Assembly (NCBI RefSeq): GCF_008014675.1
Contig: NZ_VOXD01000016.1
Location: forward strand, 62,001-126,000
DNA: 64,000 nt
Source of the DNA: Neolewinella aurantiaca
GTDB lineage: Bacteria; Bacteroidota; Bacteroidia; Chitinophagales; Saprospiraceae
Direction of reading: 5' to 3'
A program made the position numbers and the translations under genes. The notes beneath the pieces were generated by a model. It did not search any database. It was not told where the DNA came from and worked only from the letters and a program-made list of their open reading frames with translations. Below are positions 40,957 to 48,879 of this stretch, one piece after another (position 1 is the stretch's first letter; each line of letters begins with the position of its first letter).

Positions 40957-43215
40957 ATGGGTAATAAGACCCCAATGACGGTAAACTTCGCCCTGCCCAA
41001 CGGCCGCGACGTTACCATCGAAACCGGAAAGCTGGCCACTCAGGCCGATGGTTCCGTCGTCGTAAAGTGTGGAAAGACCATGCTTTTCTGTTCCGTAGTC
41101 TCTTCTACTTCCGTACGCGAGGGCCAGTCGTTTTTCCCCCTCAGCGTTGACTACCAGGAGAAATTCGCTGCAGCAGGTCGTATCCCCGGCAACTTCTTCC
41201 GCCGGGAGACGCGCCTGAACGATTACGAAATCCTCATCAGCCGTATCGTTGACCGGGCCATCCGTCCGCTCTTCCCGAAGGGCTACATGTTCGACACACA
41301 GGTTATCATCAATCTGATCAGCCTCGACCCCGAGGTGATGCCGGACGCCCTTGCCGGCCTTGCGGCATCTGCGGCACTGATGGTCTCCAATATCCCATTC
41401 GCTGGCCCGATCTCCGAGTGCCGTGTGGCACGCATCGACGGTGAGTACGTTGTCAACCCTGATCGTTCTGCACTTAGCGAGGCAGACCTCGACCTCATCG
41501 TCGCAGCCGATGCCGACAACATCATGATGGTGGAGGGCGAAGGCAAAGAAGTGGATGAAAAAGCAATCATCGAAGCCCTCAAAGTTGGACACGAAGCCAT
41601 CAAGGTACAGTGTAAAGCTCAGCTCGAACTGCGCGAACTGGTAGGCGACAAAGCCATCACCCGCGACGTCGAGATCCACGAGATCCCCGAAGATATCCTC
41701 ACCTACGTAGAAGGGAAAGTGAAGGAAGCAGTACAGGGTGTTGCTCGTGGCGCCCTCAACAAGCAACAACGTAAAGACGCCTTCAAGCAGGTAAAAGCCG
41801 ACTACAAAGAGGCTGTACTTGAAGAAAAAGGCGAAGAATGGTACGCTGAAAACAAAGAAGACCTTTCGGCTGCCTACGACAAAATCCAGAAGAAGACCAT
41901 CCGTGATCTGATGCTGAACGAGAGCCTCCGTCTCGACGGTCGTAAGTTCGATCAGGTGCGTGATATCTGGACCGAGATCGACTACCTGCCGGCAGCTCAC
42001 GGATCCGCCATCTTCAACCGTGGCGAAACTCAGGCCCTGACCAGTCTTACCCTCGGTACGAAGACCGATAAGCAGATGGTCGACATCGCTTACGAAAACA
42101 GCTTTGCTGACTTCATCCTTCATTACAACTTCCCCGCTTACTCTGTAGGTGAGACCAAGCCGATGCGTGGTCCGGGACGTCGTGAAGTTGGTCACGCCAA
42201 CCTCGCTCAGCGCTCTATCCGTCAGGTACTGCCCGACGAGATGACCCACACTATCCGTATCGTTTCCGACATCATGGAGTCTAACGGTTCCAGTTCTATG
42301 GCAACGGTTTGTGCGGGCTCTATGGCCCTCATGGACGGCGGCGTTCAACTCAAGCGCCCCGTAGCCGGTATCGCGATGGGTATGGTTGCCGAAGGCGGCA
42401 AGATTGCTATCCTTTCCGACATCCTCGGCGACGAAGATGCCCTCGGAGATATGGACTTCAAACTGACCGGTACCGAGAAAGGTATCACGGCCTGCCAGAT
42501 GGACATCAAGATCGACGGTCTTCCGTACGAGCAACTCGAACAAGCCCTCGATCAGGCCCGCGAAGGCCGCCTCCACATCCTCGGCGAAATGGCGAAGACC
42601 ATTTCTGCTCCGGCTGAAGATCTCAAGCCGCACGCTCCACGTATCGTGAAGCTGATCATCGAGAAGTCTTACATCGGTGCCGTGATCGGACCTGGCGGTA
42701 AGATCATCCAGGAACTGCAGGAAATGACCGGTACCAACATCAACATCGATGAGATCGATGGTAAGGGCCACATCTCCATTGCTTCCAATGACAAAGCTGC
42801 GATTGATGACGCCGTTGCGCGGATCAAGAAGATCACCTTCACCCCTGAAGTTGGTGGCGTTTACACCGGTACGGTCAAGACGATCATGCCTTACGGTGTA
42901 TTTGTTGGCTTCGAAGGCGGTAAGGACGGCCTGCTCCACGTATCGGAGATGAGCCACACCCGCATCGACAACGTTGAAGACGCCTTCAGCGAAGGCGATG
43001 AAGTTACCTTCAAGATCGTTGACATCGACGAGCGTACCGGTAAGCTTCGCCTTAGCCGCAAAGCCATCATGCCCCGCGCCGACGGAACCATCCCGACCGA
43101 TGAAGAGCTCGAAGCTGAGCGTAAAGCCGCCAAGGACCGCCCACGCCGCGACCGCGGTGACCGCGGTGACCGCCGTGGTGGACGCGACCGTCGTGACCGC
43201 CCGCGCCGCGACTAG
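40957..43215 (+). CDS. pnp: Polyribonucleotide nucleotidyltransferase
   Basis: This 752-residue phosphorolytic 3'-5' exoribonuclease has the standard order: RNase PH-like 1 (about residues 10-145; GRDVTIETGKLATQADGSVVV), a helical linker, RNase PH-like 2 (about 310-545; RLDGRKFDQVRDI and GSSSMATVCAGSMALMDGGV), KH (about 555-620; IGAVIGPGGKIIQELQ) and S1 (about 630-700; GGVYTGTVKTIMPYGVFVGF). The extra C-terminus is a tail of Arg/Asp/Gly repeats (RDRGDRGDRRGGRDRRD), common in Bacteroidota RNA-binding proteins. Codon use is strongly biased, as expected for high expression. A strong terminator follows. Confidence 0.98.
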   Translation: MGNKTPMTVNFALPNGRDVTIETGKLATQADGSVVVKCGKTMLFCSVVSSTSVREGQSFFPLSVDYQEKFAAAGRIPGNFFRRETRLNDYEILISRIVDRAIRPLFPKGYMFDTQVIINLISLDPEVMPDALAGLAASAALMVSNIPFAGPISECRVARIDGEYVVNPDRSALSEADLDLIVAADADNIMMVEGEGKEVDEKAIIEALKVGHEAIKVQCKAQLELRELVGDKAITRDVEIHEIPEDILTYVEGKVKEAVQGVARGALNKQQRKDAFKQVKADYKEAVLEEKGEEWYAENKEDLSAAYDKIQKKTIRDLMLNESLRLDGRKFDQVRDIWTEIDYLPAAHGSAIFNRGETQALTSLTLGTKTDKQMVDIAYENSFADFILHYNFPAYSVGETKPMRGPGRREVGHANLAQRSIRQVLPDEMTHTIRIVSDIMESNGSSSMATVCAGSMALMDGGVQLKRPVAGIAMGMVAEGGKIAILSDILGDEDALGDMDFKLTGTEKGITACQMDIKIDGLPYEQLEQALDQAREGRLHILGEMAKTISAPAEDLKPHAPRIVKLIIEKSYIGAVIGPGGKIIQELQEMTGTNINIDEIDGKGHISIASNDKAAIDDAVARIKKITFTPEVGGVYTGTVKTIMPYGVFVGFEGGKDGLLHVSEMSHTRIDNVEDAFSEGDEVTFKIVDIDERTGKLRLSRKAIMPRADGTIPTDEELEAERKAAKDRPRRDRGDRGDRRGGRDRRDRPRRD

Positions 43216-43280
43216 ACGATCGACTGATTCAGCAGTCGCTACGAGTTGAGCAACTGTTTGATCGGGTGATTGCCTGACAT

Positions 43281-43321
43281 AAAAAACGCCGCTTCTTCCT
43301 TCGGGAAGAAGCGGCGTTTTT
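43281..43321 (+). terminator. Terminator of pnp
   Basis: CGCCGCTTCTTCC pairs perfectly with GGAAGAAGCGGCG around a TTCG tetraloop and is followed by TTTTTG. The A run on the left makes it usable on both strands. Confidence 0.95.
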
Positions 43322-43454
43322 GTTTGGGTATAATACTATTGAGAGTTACCGGTAGAGGCCTAATTGAAACACAGGAATGAGGGTAAATACGGTCTTTATT
43401 GATTGTGAATATTTGGAGATAAGAGAAAACAAGTTGTGATTTATTTGCACCTCC

Positions 43455-43463
43455 CCCCCCCTT
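43455..43463. repeat. Homopolymeric C9 tract
   Basis: Nine consecutive C residues occur in an AT-rich setting, 68 bases upstream of the lipoprotein start. Such tracts can vary in length by slippage. Confidence 0.6.
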
Positions 43464-43530
43464 TCCTGCCCTATATTTATGTTGTTGATCGCCCAAATAT
43501 TCTTTTTGTGGTGTTTTTTTCATTCTTTAA

Positions 43531-43986
43531 ATGATAAACCTATGCGAATTTTGTTTATTCGTTTGCTCTCTATTGGTGTCTTGCACAACAGATAGTGATA
43601 AAACGATGCTGACCAGCGACCTATTAGAGCAAAAGATATTGGCGGATGACGAGTTTAAATCCGTTATTGTCGCACACTATGATTTCATCAATCTTGAGCG
43701 GGCAGATCGTTTTGGACATGGCGTTTCTTTGCCTGGCACTGACTGGGCGCTTATTGAGCAAAGTCCGGAGCGTGCATCAGAAAGATTCGAGGCCGCCGGG
43801 TATCCAAACGCTAAACTTATTGGTAACGCTTATCAAAAGGTCAAAGAATTCGGTCCGGTAGTAAGCGAACGTTACGGTGATTTCATCGCCGAATTCACAC
43901 CGGATCAATTAGAGGCCGCAGTGGCCGCAGTTGAAGAAAAAATGAATGTTGGTGAGCAGCGTATTACTAAACCTGAAAACGAATAG
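43531..43986 (+). CDS. Hypothetical lipoprotein, 151 aa, in an AT-rich islet
   Basis: The start gives MINLCEFCLFVCSLLVSC, a lipoprotein-type signal with Cys18. The mature part (DKTMLTSDLLEQKILADDEFKSV, YDFINLERADRFGHGVSLPG) is mixed alpha/beta with no recognised motif and ends in an acidic helix (TPDQLEAAVAAVEEKMNVGE). Base composition is clearly lower in GC than its neighbours, which suggests transfer. It is followed 3 bases later by a gene for a small Cys-rich secreted protein. Confidence 0.7.
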   Translation: MINLCEFCLFVCSLLVSCTTDSDKTMLTSDLLEQKILADDEFKSVIVAHYDFINLERADRFGHGVSLPGTDWALIEQSPERASERFEAAGYPNAKLIGNAYQKVKEFGPVVSERYGDFIAEFTPDQLEAAVAAVEEKMNVGEQRITKPENE

Positions 43987-43989
43987 ACT

Positions 43990-44244
43990 ATGAAAACTTT
44001 AATAACGATTGTAATATTTTGCTTGTGCTTTGCACTACCTGCGCTTGCCGATGCGAAGGCTAACTGTGCGGGAGAGTTCTCAATAGGATTTGGGGAATGC
44101 CAGGATTTATACGGTGAAACTGTTTTGCAAAGCATGGGGATTACTCCGGGCAACCCCAATTGTTCAGGTAGTTGTGCTGATGAACGTGTTTCGTGTGAAG
44201 GTTCGGTTGACCGCACCTACGAAAGATGTATTGCGGAACTGTGA
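43990..44244 (+). CDS. Small secreted Cys-rich protein, 84 aa
   Basis: The protein has a signal peptide (LITIVIFCLCFALPALADA) and a mature chain of about 62 residues with six Cys (NCAG, ECQD, NCSG, SCAD, SCEG, RCIA), enough for three disulfides. It is co-transcribed with the preceding lipoprotein (3-base gap), which may anchor or escort it. No family recognised. A secreted toxin, inhibitor or binding peptide is possible but not shown. Confidence 0.7.
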   Translation: MKTLITIVIFCLCFALPALADAKANCAGEFSIGFGECQDLYGETVLQSMGITPGNPNCSGSCADERVSCEGSVDRTYERCIAEL

Positions 44245-44308
44245 TGTTAGGTACTTCCCAGATGTTACTATATTCTACTCTTCTTTAAAGAGATACTATT
44301 AGAATAAT

Positions 44309-44344
44309 GAAAGTCGCCTTTCCACCTTGGGGAGGCGGCTTTCG
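44309..44344 (+). terminator. Terminator of the two-gene AT-rich islet
   Basis: AAAGTCGCCT pairs with AGGCGGCTTT (one G-U pair) with further TCC/GGG pairs inside, followed by TTCGTTGTT. It lies 65 bases after the stop. Confidence 0.7.
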
Positions 44345-44565
44345 TTGTTCGGTAGGTCTTCAGGCTGCTGCTCGGTGTGTTTCTCCTCTCCCGGGGGCAT
44401 CCGCAGGAAGCCGCGCAGTTAAAATGGCGGGGAAAGGGTATTTGTGGAATTCGTGAGACACCGTGACCGACGAAAAGATGATTCGTCCTATTCTACGTAA
44501 ATTCACGTTGGTTGCGGTACTGCACGTATTCCCGTTTCCGCTTCTTATCTCCAGTTCTCTGTTTT

Positions 44566-47220
44566 ATGAATCGCTTCCTCACCACCCTGCTCTTTATCAG
44601 CTTTCTTTGCACCTGCGTCAGCGCCCAGGTCGGCTTCAATACGACGCTGCGCGACCAGATTGACTACAGCCCTCCGGGGATGACCCAAACGGCAAACGAC
44701 CTGAACGATGTTTGGGGTTACGTGGCGCCCGATGGGACTGAGTACGCTCTGGTGGGCCTGCGGAACCGCATCTCCATCGTCAGTCTCGCCGATCCGGATA
44801 ATATCGTGGAGGTTGCATCCGTAGCGGGGGCGACTTCCATCTGGCGAGACATCAAAACTTACGGCGACCATGCTTATGTAGTTGCGGATCAGGGGGCGGA
44901 TGGCATTCTTTCGATTGACCTCTCGAACCTTCCCGCCAGTGTAAGCTCGGTGAACTATAATACGGCCAATACGAGCGGTGCCGACCTGACCCGGGCACAC
45001 AATATTTATATCGACGAGCCGAACGGTCTGGCTTATATCGCCGGCGCTAACGTCAACAGCGGCGGAATGGTGATTTACGACGTGGCGACCACGCCGGGCG
45101 TGCCGGCCTTCGTAGCTTTTGCCCCCGCCGTGTACGCCCACGATGTGTACGTGCAAGACGACGTTATGTACGCCAGTGAAATCAACGGCGGGGAACTGAC
45201 CCTCTACGACGTCAGTAACCCGCAAAACATCACCGAAATCGGGGCTACTAACACCCCCTTCAACTTTACGCACAACGCCTGGGCCGACGCGAGCGGCAAC
45301 TATGTATTCACCACCGACGAGCGCGCGAACGCTCCGGTAGCCGCCTACGATATCAGCGACCTCAATGATATTATGCTCATCGATGAGTTCCGGCCCGCCC
45401 GCAGCCTCGGGAGCGGTATGATCCCCCACAACGTTCACGTGCAGGATGACTACCTCGTCATTAGCAGCTACACTGACGGCATCGAGGTGGTGGATGCATC
45501 GATACCCGATAACCTGGTCGAAGTGGCTTACTTCGATCACTGGACCGGCAGCGACGGGGGCTTCAACGGTAGTTGGGGTGCCTATCCTTTCCTGCCTTCC
45601 GGCCTCATACTGTCTACCGACATCAGCAACGGCCTTTTCGTAATCGAAGCCGACTACCAGCGCGCGGCGAGGCTGCGCGGAGTGGTTACCGATGCGGACA
45701 ACGGCAGTAACCTCAACGGAGTGAACATCACTATCGCCAGCGCACAAAACGTAGCGGCCGGCTCCGATGCCCTGGGGCGCTACAAGACAGGAATCGGTTC
45801 CACCGGCACCTTCACGGTCACCTATTCCCTGGCGGGATACAACAGCGAGTCGTTTGAGCTCTCTTTCGCGCCCGGTACGGAACTTATTCAGGACGTACAG
45901 CTGACGCGAAAAGTACAGGTGGCCGTTACCGGCAACGTTACGTCTACAGAAGACGGGGGCACGGTCGCAGGTGCAGAGGTGAGGATGACTGGCGAAGACG
46001 GTACAACAGAAGACGTCTCTGACGGCGCCGGACTGGTCGATTTCGGACTGCTGTTCACCGGCCAGTACGAGACTTTCGCGGGAGCCTGGGGTTTTCGCGA
46101 TGTTGGTCAGAGCGTGAGCGTTACGGGCAATGAGGCCCTCAGTTTCCAGCTGGAGCCGGGTTACCACGACGGCTTTGCCGTCGACCAGGGCTGGACGGTC
46201 AGCGGTGACGCTACCACCGGTGCCTGGGAGCGGGGTGTTCCCGTAGGCACCTCCTTCGGCGGAGTGCCAGCCAACCCTGGCGTAGACGCGGAGGGGGATG
46301 TCGGTAACCTGGCCTACGTCACCGGAAACGGTGGTGGTGGCGCGGGCAGCGACGACATTGACGGTGGCAACACCGTCCTGACCTCCCCCGTATTTGATCC
46401 GGCCGACATCAGTAACCAGGATATCCTCCTCACCTACGATTACTGGTTTTTCAACGATGGCGGCAGCACGGACCCCGACGATCAAATGACCGTTGCCATC
46501 ACCAACGGCATCGCCACGGAAGTAATCAGGACCTACGACAATTCCACGGCCGTCAGCGCCGCGTGGACGACGGACAACTTCGCCTTTAGCGACCTCGGAA
46601 TCGCCCTGACCGACAAAATGCGGATCATCTTCAACATCGGGGATACCGGCAACGGCCACCTGGTCGAGGGCGGGCTGGACAACTTTAGCCTCACGGCCCT
46701 GGCGAGGCTGCCGGTGACTTTGAGCAGTTTCACGGCTACGGCGGTCGCCAAGCAAACCGCCCGCCTCGAGTGGGTGACCGAGGAGGAGGACAATGCCAGT
46801 CACTTCGCGGTTCAGCGAAGTGCTGACGGGATCAACTTCGCGACCATCGGTGAGGTCGTTGCCGTTGGGGAGAGCTCCGTGTCCCAAACTTACTCCTTCG
46901 TGGACGCTGATGCTGCCGTTGGTGCGAATTTTTACCGCTTGGAGCAGGTGGACCGGGATGGGAGCAGCACGCTAAGTGAGGTGCGGTTGGTGAGCTTTGC
47001 GGGAAGTGAGGAGCTGGTGGTTTACCCTAATCCGGTGCAAGATCAGTTATGGATTTTGGGCGCGGACGCAGGTGCCGTGGAGGTTTATGAGAGCAGCGGA
47101 CGGTTGGTGCGGCGGTTCCCCGCCGCGGAAGGCCAGGAAACCATCAACCTTGCTGACTTAGCCCCGGGCGTTTATTTAGTATCGGTGAATGGAAAAAGTA
47201 CGCGGGTGGTCAAACGGTAG
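44566..47220 (+). CDS. Choice-of-anchor B family secreted protein with T9SS sorting domain
   Basis: The start at 44566 (MNRFLTTLLFISFLCTCVSAQ) gives a signal peptide. Residues about 25-365 form a beta-propeller-like choice-of-anchor B region (LNDVWGYVAPDGTEYALVG, SIWRDIKTYGDHAYVVAD, AHNIYIDEPNGLAYIAGA). A carboxypeptidase-regulatory-like fold follows (LRGVVTDADNGSNLNGVNITI), then a jelly-roll-like region (GFAVDQGWTVSGDATTGAWE), and the end is a type A T9SS sorting domain (VVYPNPVQDQLWIL...APGVYLVSVNGKSTRVVKR). Length 884 aa. Three copies of the dispersed 20-bp motif lie inside this one gene, at the signal peptide, mid-gene and in the sorting domain (GADAGAVEV). The ligand is unknown. Confidence 0.92.
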   Translation: MNRFLTTLLFISFLCTCVSAQVGFNTTLRDQIDYSPPGMTQTANDLNDVWGYVAPDGTEYALVGLRNRISIVSLADPDNIVEVASVAGATSIWRDIKTYGDHAYVVADQGADGILSIDLSNLPASVSSVNYNTANTSGADLTRAHNIYIDEPNGLAYIAGANVNSGGMVIYDVATTPGVPAFVAFAPAVYAHDVYVQDDVMYASEINGGELTLYDVSNPQNITEIGATNTPFNFTHNAWADASGNYVFTTDERANAPVAAYDISDLNDIMLIDEFRPARSLGSGMIPHNVHVQDDYLVISSYTDGIEVVDASIPDNLVEVAYFDHWTGSDGGFNGSWGAYPFLPSGLILSTDISNGLFVIEADYQRAARLRGVVTDADNGSNLNGVNITIASAQNVAAGSDALGRYKTGIGSTGTFTVTYSLAGYNSESFELSFAPGTELIQDVQLTRKVQVAVTGNVTSTEDGGTVAGAEVRMTGEDGTTEDVSDGAGLVDFGLLFTGQYETFAGAWGFRDVGQSVSVTGNEALSFQLEPGYHDGFAVDQGWTVSGDATTGAWERGVPVGTSFGGVPANPGVDAEGDVGNLAYVTGNGGGGAGSDDIDGGNTVLTSPVFDPADISNQDILLTYDYWFFNDGGSTDPDDQMTVAITNGIATEVIRTYDNSTAVSAAWTTDNFAFSDLGIALTDKMRIIFNIGDTGNGHLVEGGLDNFSLTALARLPVTLSSFTATAVAKQTARLEWVTEEEDNASHFAVQRSADGINFATIGEVVAVGESSVSQTYSFVDADAAVGANFYRLEQVDRDGSSTLSEVRLVSFAGSEELVVYPNPVQDQLWILGADAGAVEVYESSGRLVRRFPAAEGQETINLADLAPGVYLVSVNGKSTRVVKR
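44607..44626 (+). repeat. Dispersed motif, copy 14, in a signal-peptide coding region
   Basis: It has one mismatch. It encodes CTCVSAQ at the signal cleavage site. The identical 20-mer is at the same place in the S9 peptidase gene (57658-57677). Confidence 0.75.
45957..45976 (-). repeat. Dispersed motif, copy 15, mid-gene
   Basis: It has two mismatches. It encodes GTVAGAE in the regulatory-like domain of the T9SS protein. Confidence 0.6.
47058..47077 (-). repeat. Dispersed motif, copy 16, in the T9SS sorting domain
   Basis: It has two mismatches. It encodes GADAGA between WIL and VEVYESSG, where ordinary sorting domains have a short beta turn. Confidence 0.65.
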
Positions 47221-47235
47221 GCGTTCGCCATCACT

Positions 47236-47256
47236 TTGCATCCTGCGGCCGCGCCT
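47236..47256 (+). repeat. Dispersed motif, copy 17 (extra-T variant)
   Basis: It has one mismatch at the last base. It lies 58 bases upstream of the CurA-like gene and is oriented with it. Confidence 0.7.
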
Positions 47257-47313
47257 GGTGAATAACGTTTTCTCCTCTCCCCGCCTTACCTTGCGCCTCT
47301 AAAATCAACGATC

Positions 47314-48321
47314 ATGACCAACAAACAGCAAATCCTCGCCAAACGCCCCGTCGGCATGCCTGATGCCGAAACCTGGACTTTGACCACCACCGAAGTCCCC
47401 GAACTGAAAGAAGGCGAAGTCATCATTAAAAACCACTTTGTTTCCCTCGACCCCGCCATGCGCGGCTGGATGAACGACGCCAAGTCATACATTCCCCCGG
47501 TACAAATCGGGGAGGTGATGCGCGCCGGCACCATCGGCACCGTCGTTAAGGCCAACAAGCACCCTAAATACAAGAAAGGAGACGTACTTACCGGCTGGGG
47601 CGGCGTGCAGCAGTACACCATCACCGATGGTACAAACTATTACCCCGTAGACACCAACCTTGCTCCCATGCCTACCTACATCGGCACGCTCGGCATGCCG
47701 GGGATGACGGCTTACTTTGGTATTCTGGAAGTTGGTAAGATCAAGGAGGGCGACGTGGTGTTGGTCTCCGGCGCGGCGGGAGCAGTCGGTAGCGTTGTAG
47801 GCCAGATCGCCAAGATCAAGGGCTGTACCGTAGTCGGCATCGCCGGCGGCCCCGACAAGTGCCGGTATGTTGTTGAGGAACTGGGGTTCGACGCCTGTAT
47901 CGACTACAAAAACGAAAACGTTCCCGCCGGCATCAAACAACATTGTCCTAAGGGTATTGACGTATACTTCGACAATGTCGGCGGCGAAATTCTCGACGCC
48001 GCCCTTGGCCGCCTGCGGATGCACGCCCGGGTAGTTATCTGTGGCGCCATCAGCCAATACAACAATAAGGAAAACGTCAAAGGCCCCAGCAACTACCTCT
48101 CCCTGCTTGTGAACCGCGCCACCATGCAGGGCATGGTCGTGATGGACTACGCCAAGGACTACCAGACCGCAGCTCAGGAAATGGGGCAGTGGATGATGGA
48201 AGGAAAGCTCAAGAGCAAAGAGGACATTTACGAAGGTATCGAGAACTTTCACGAAACGTTTCAACGGCTGTTTACCGGCGAGAAGAAAGGTAAGCTGGTG
48301 TTGAAGGTGATTGAGGAGTAG
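47314..48321 (+). CDS. NADP-dependent oxidoreductase, CurA/leukotriene B4 dehydrogenase-like
   Basis: This 335-residue zinc-free medium-chain reductase/dehydrogenase likely reduces alpha,beta-unsaturated carbonyl compounds with NADPH. The N-terminal GroES-like part has SLDPAMRGWMNDAKSYIPPV, diagnostic for this subgroup. The nucleotide-binding motif is VLVSGAAGAVGSVVGQIAKI, followed by GIAGGPDKCRYVVEELGFDACIDYKN and IDVYFDNVGGEILDAAL. The start ATG at 47314 lies about 22 bases after a TTACCTTGCG promoter-like box. The physiological substrate is unknown. Confidence 0.93.
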   Translation: MTNKQQILAKRPVGMPDAETWTLTTTEVPELKEGEVIIKNHFVSLDPAMRGWMNDAKSYIPPVQIGEVMRAGTIGTVVKANKHPKYKKGDVLTGWGGVQQYTITDGTNYYPVDTNLAPMPTYIGTLGMPGMTAYFGILEVGKIKEGDVVLVSGAAGAVGSVVGQIAKIKGCTVVGIAGGPDKCRYVVEELGFDACIDYKNENVPAGIKQHCPKGIDVYFDNVGGEILDAALGRLRMHARVVICGAISQYNNKENVKGPSNYLSLLVNRATMQGMVVMDYAKDYQTAAQEMGQWMMEGKLKSKEDIYEGIENFHETFQRLFTGEKKGKLVLKVIEE

Positions 48322-48636
48322 GTCAAAGTTTCGTTTGCAAAGACCGATTAAGGTTACCTGAGCTTTGTATACGCGTGTTGCCGGCGGCTTGAAGGCCGCC
48401 GGCAACACGCATTTAAGAATAGGGAGTTCCGTTTGTTGGCGTTGCTCCACTACGAATTCCGGACGGTTTAGCTTGCTGTCGCTCGTGGCTCCTCTTGCTG
48501 CGCGGTTTTGCCCGCAAACGGGAAAACCTATGTTTAAGGGGAAATGTAAGGCCTGAAGCACTCGCGTTTTTTATCTTTCTCCCACAAGCCCTTCCTTATT
48601 AACTATTTCGATATCCGCCTGCCCTATTTCTACAAT
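48322..48636. other. Intergenic region with a 16-bp perfect hairpin and a possible repeat element
   Basis: This 315-base gap holds the hairpin at 48373-48410, then about 150 bases (48421-48560) whose short frames on both strands look like repeat-derived pseudo-peptides. A promoter-like TATCTTTC occurs near 48572. No gene is supported. Confidence 0.5.
48373..48410. terminator. Perfect 16-bp inverted repeat after the CurA-like gene
   Basis: GCGTGTTGCCGGCGGC (48373-48388) and its exact complement (48395-48410) flank a TTGAAG loop. There is no U tract, so it is either a weak terminator or the end of a repeat element. Confidence 0.5.
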
Positions 48637-48879
48637 ATGCCTCCAGCTGTTTTGCTGGGCATTTATGTAGCCGGTAAAATTGAAGCGCTGGGCTCGCTGC
48701 CGGTAGATGATCCGATGCTTTTCCTCCGTACGGTCTTTATGATCCTGCCGGCCGCAGCGGGTGGTGTCTATTTCTTTCGTCAGTTCCGGGCGAAGAACGA
48801 CCTCTGTTTACGGGAGGGCGTATTTATCCTCGGGATGATTCAGTTTCTGACGTATCTGCTTCCTTCGTTTCTACGCTAA
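48637..48879 (+). CDS. Small membrane protein, 80 aa
   Basis: Two hydrophobic segments are visible: PMLFLRTVFMILPAAAGGVYFF and EGVFILGMIQFLTYLLPSFL, separated by a charged loop RQFRAKNDLCLR. The frame stays open upstream without an ATG (NYFDIRLPYFYN precedes the Met), so a slightly longer product from a non-ATG start is possible. It overlaps the convergent argH stop by 4 bases. No family recognised. Confidence 0.6.
   Translation: MPPAVLLGIYVAGKIEALGSLPVDDPMLFLRTVFMILPAAAGGVYFFRQFRAKNDLCLREGVFILGMIQFLTYLLPSFLR

Noticed and set aside
40834-42957. A 707-codon open frame antisense to pnp
   Set aside because: It lies wholly opposite a highly expressed, unmistakable pnp gene. The frame is open because of the codon bias of pnp, and the product has no domain features.
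44545-46887. A 780-codon open frame antisense to the T9SS protein gene
   Set aside because: The plus strand encodes a signal peptide, a choice-of-anchor B region and a sorting domain, while the minus frame has random composition.
48365-48556. 63-codon open frame after the CurA-like gene
   Set aside because: It starts inside a perfect hairpin, and both strands give similar repeat-like pseudo-peptides; a repeat element is more likely.
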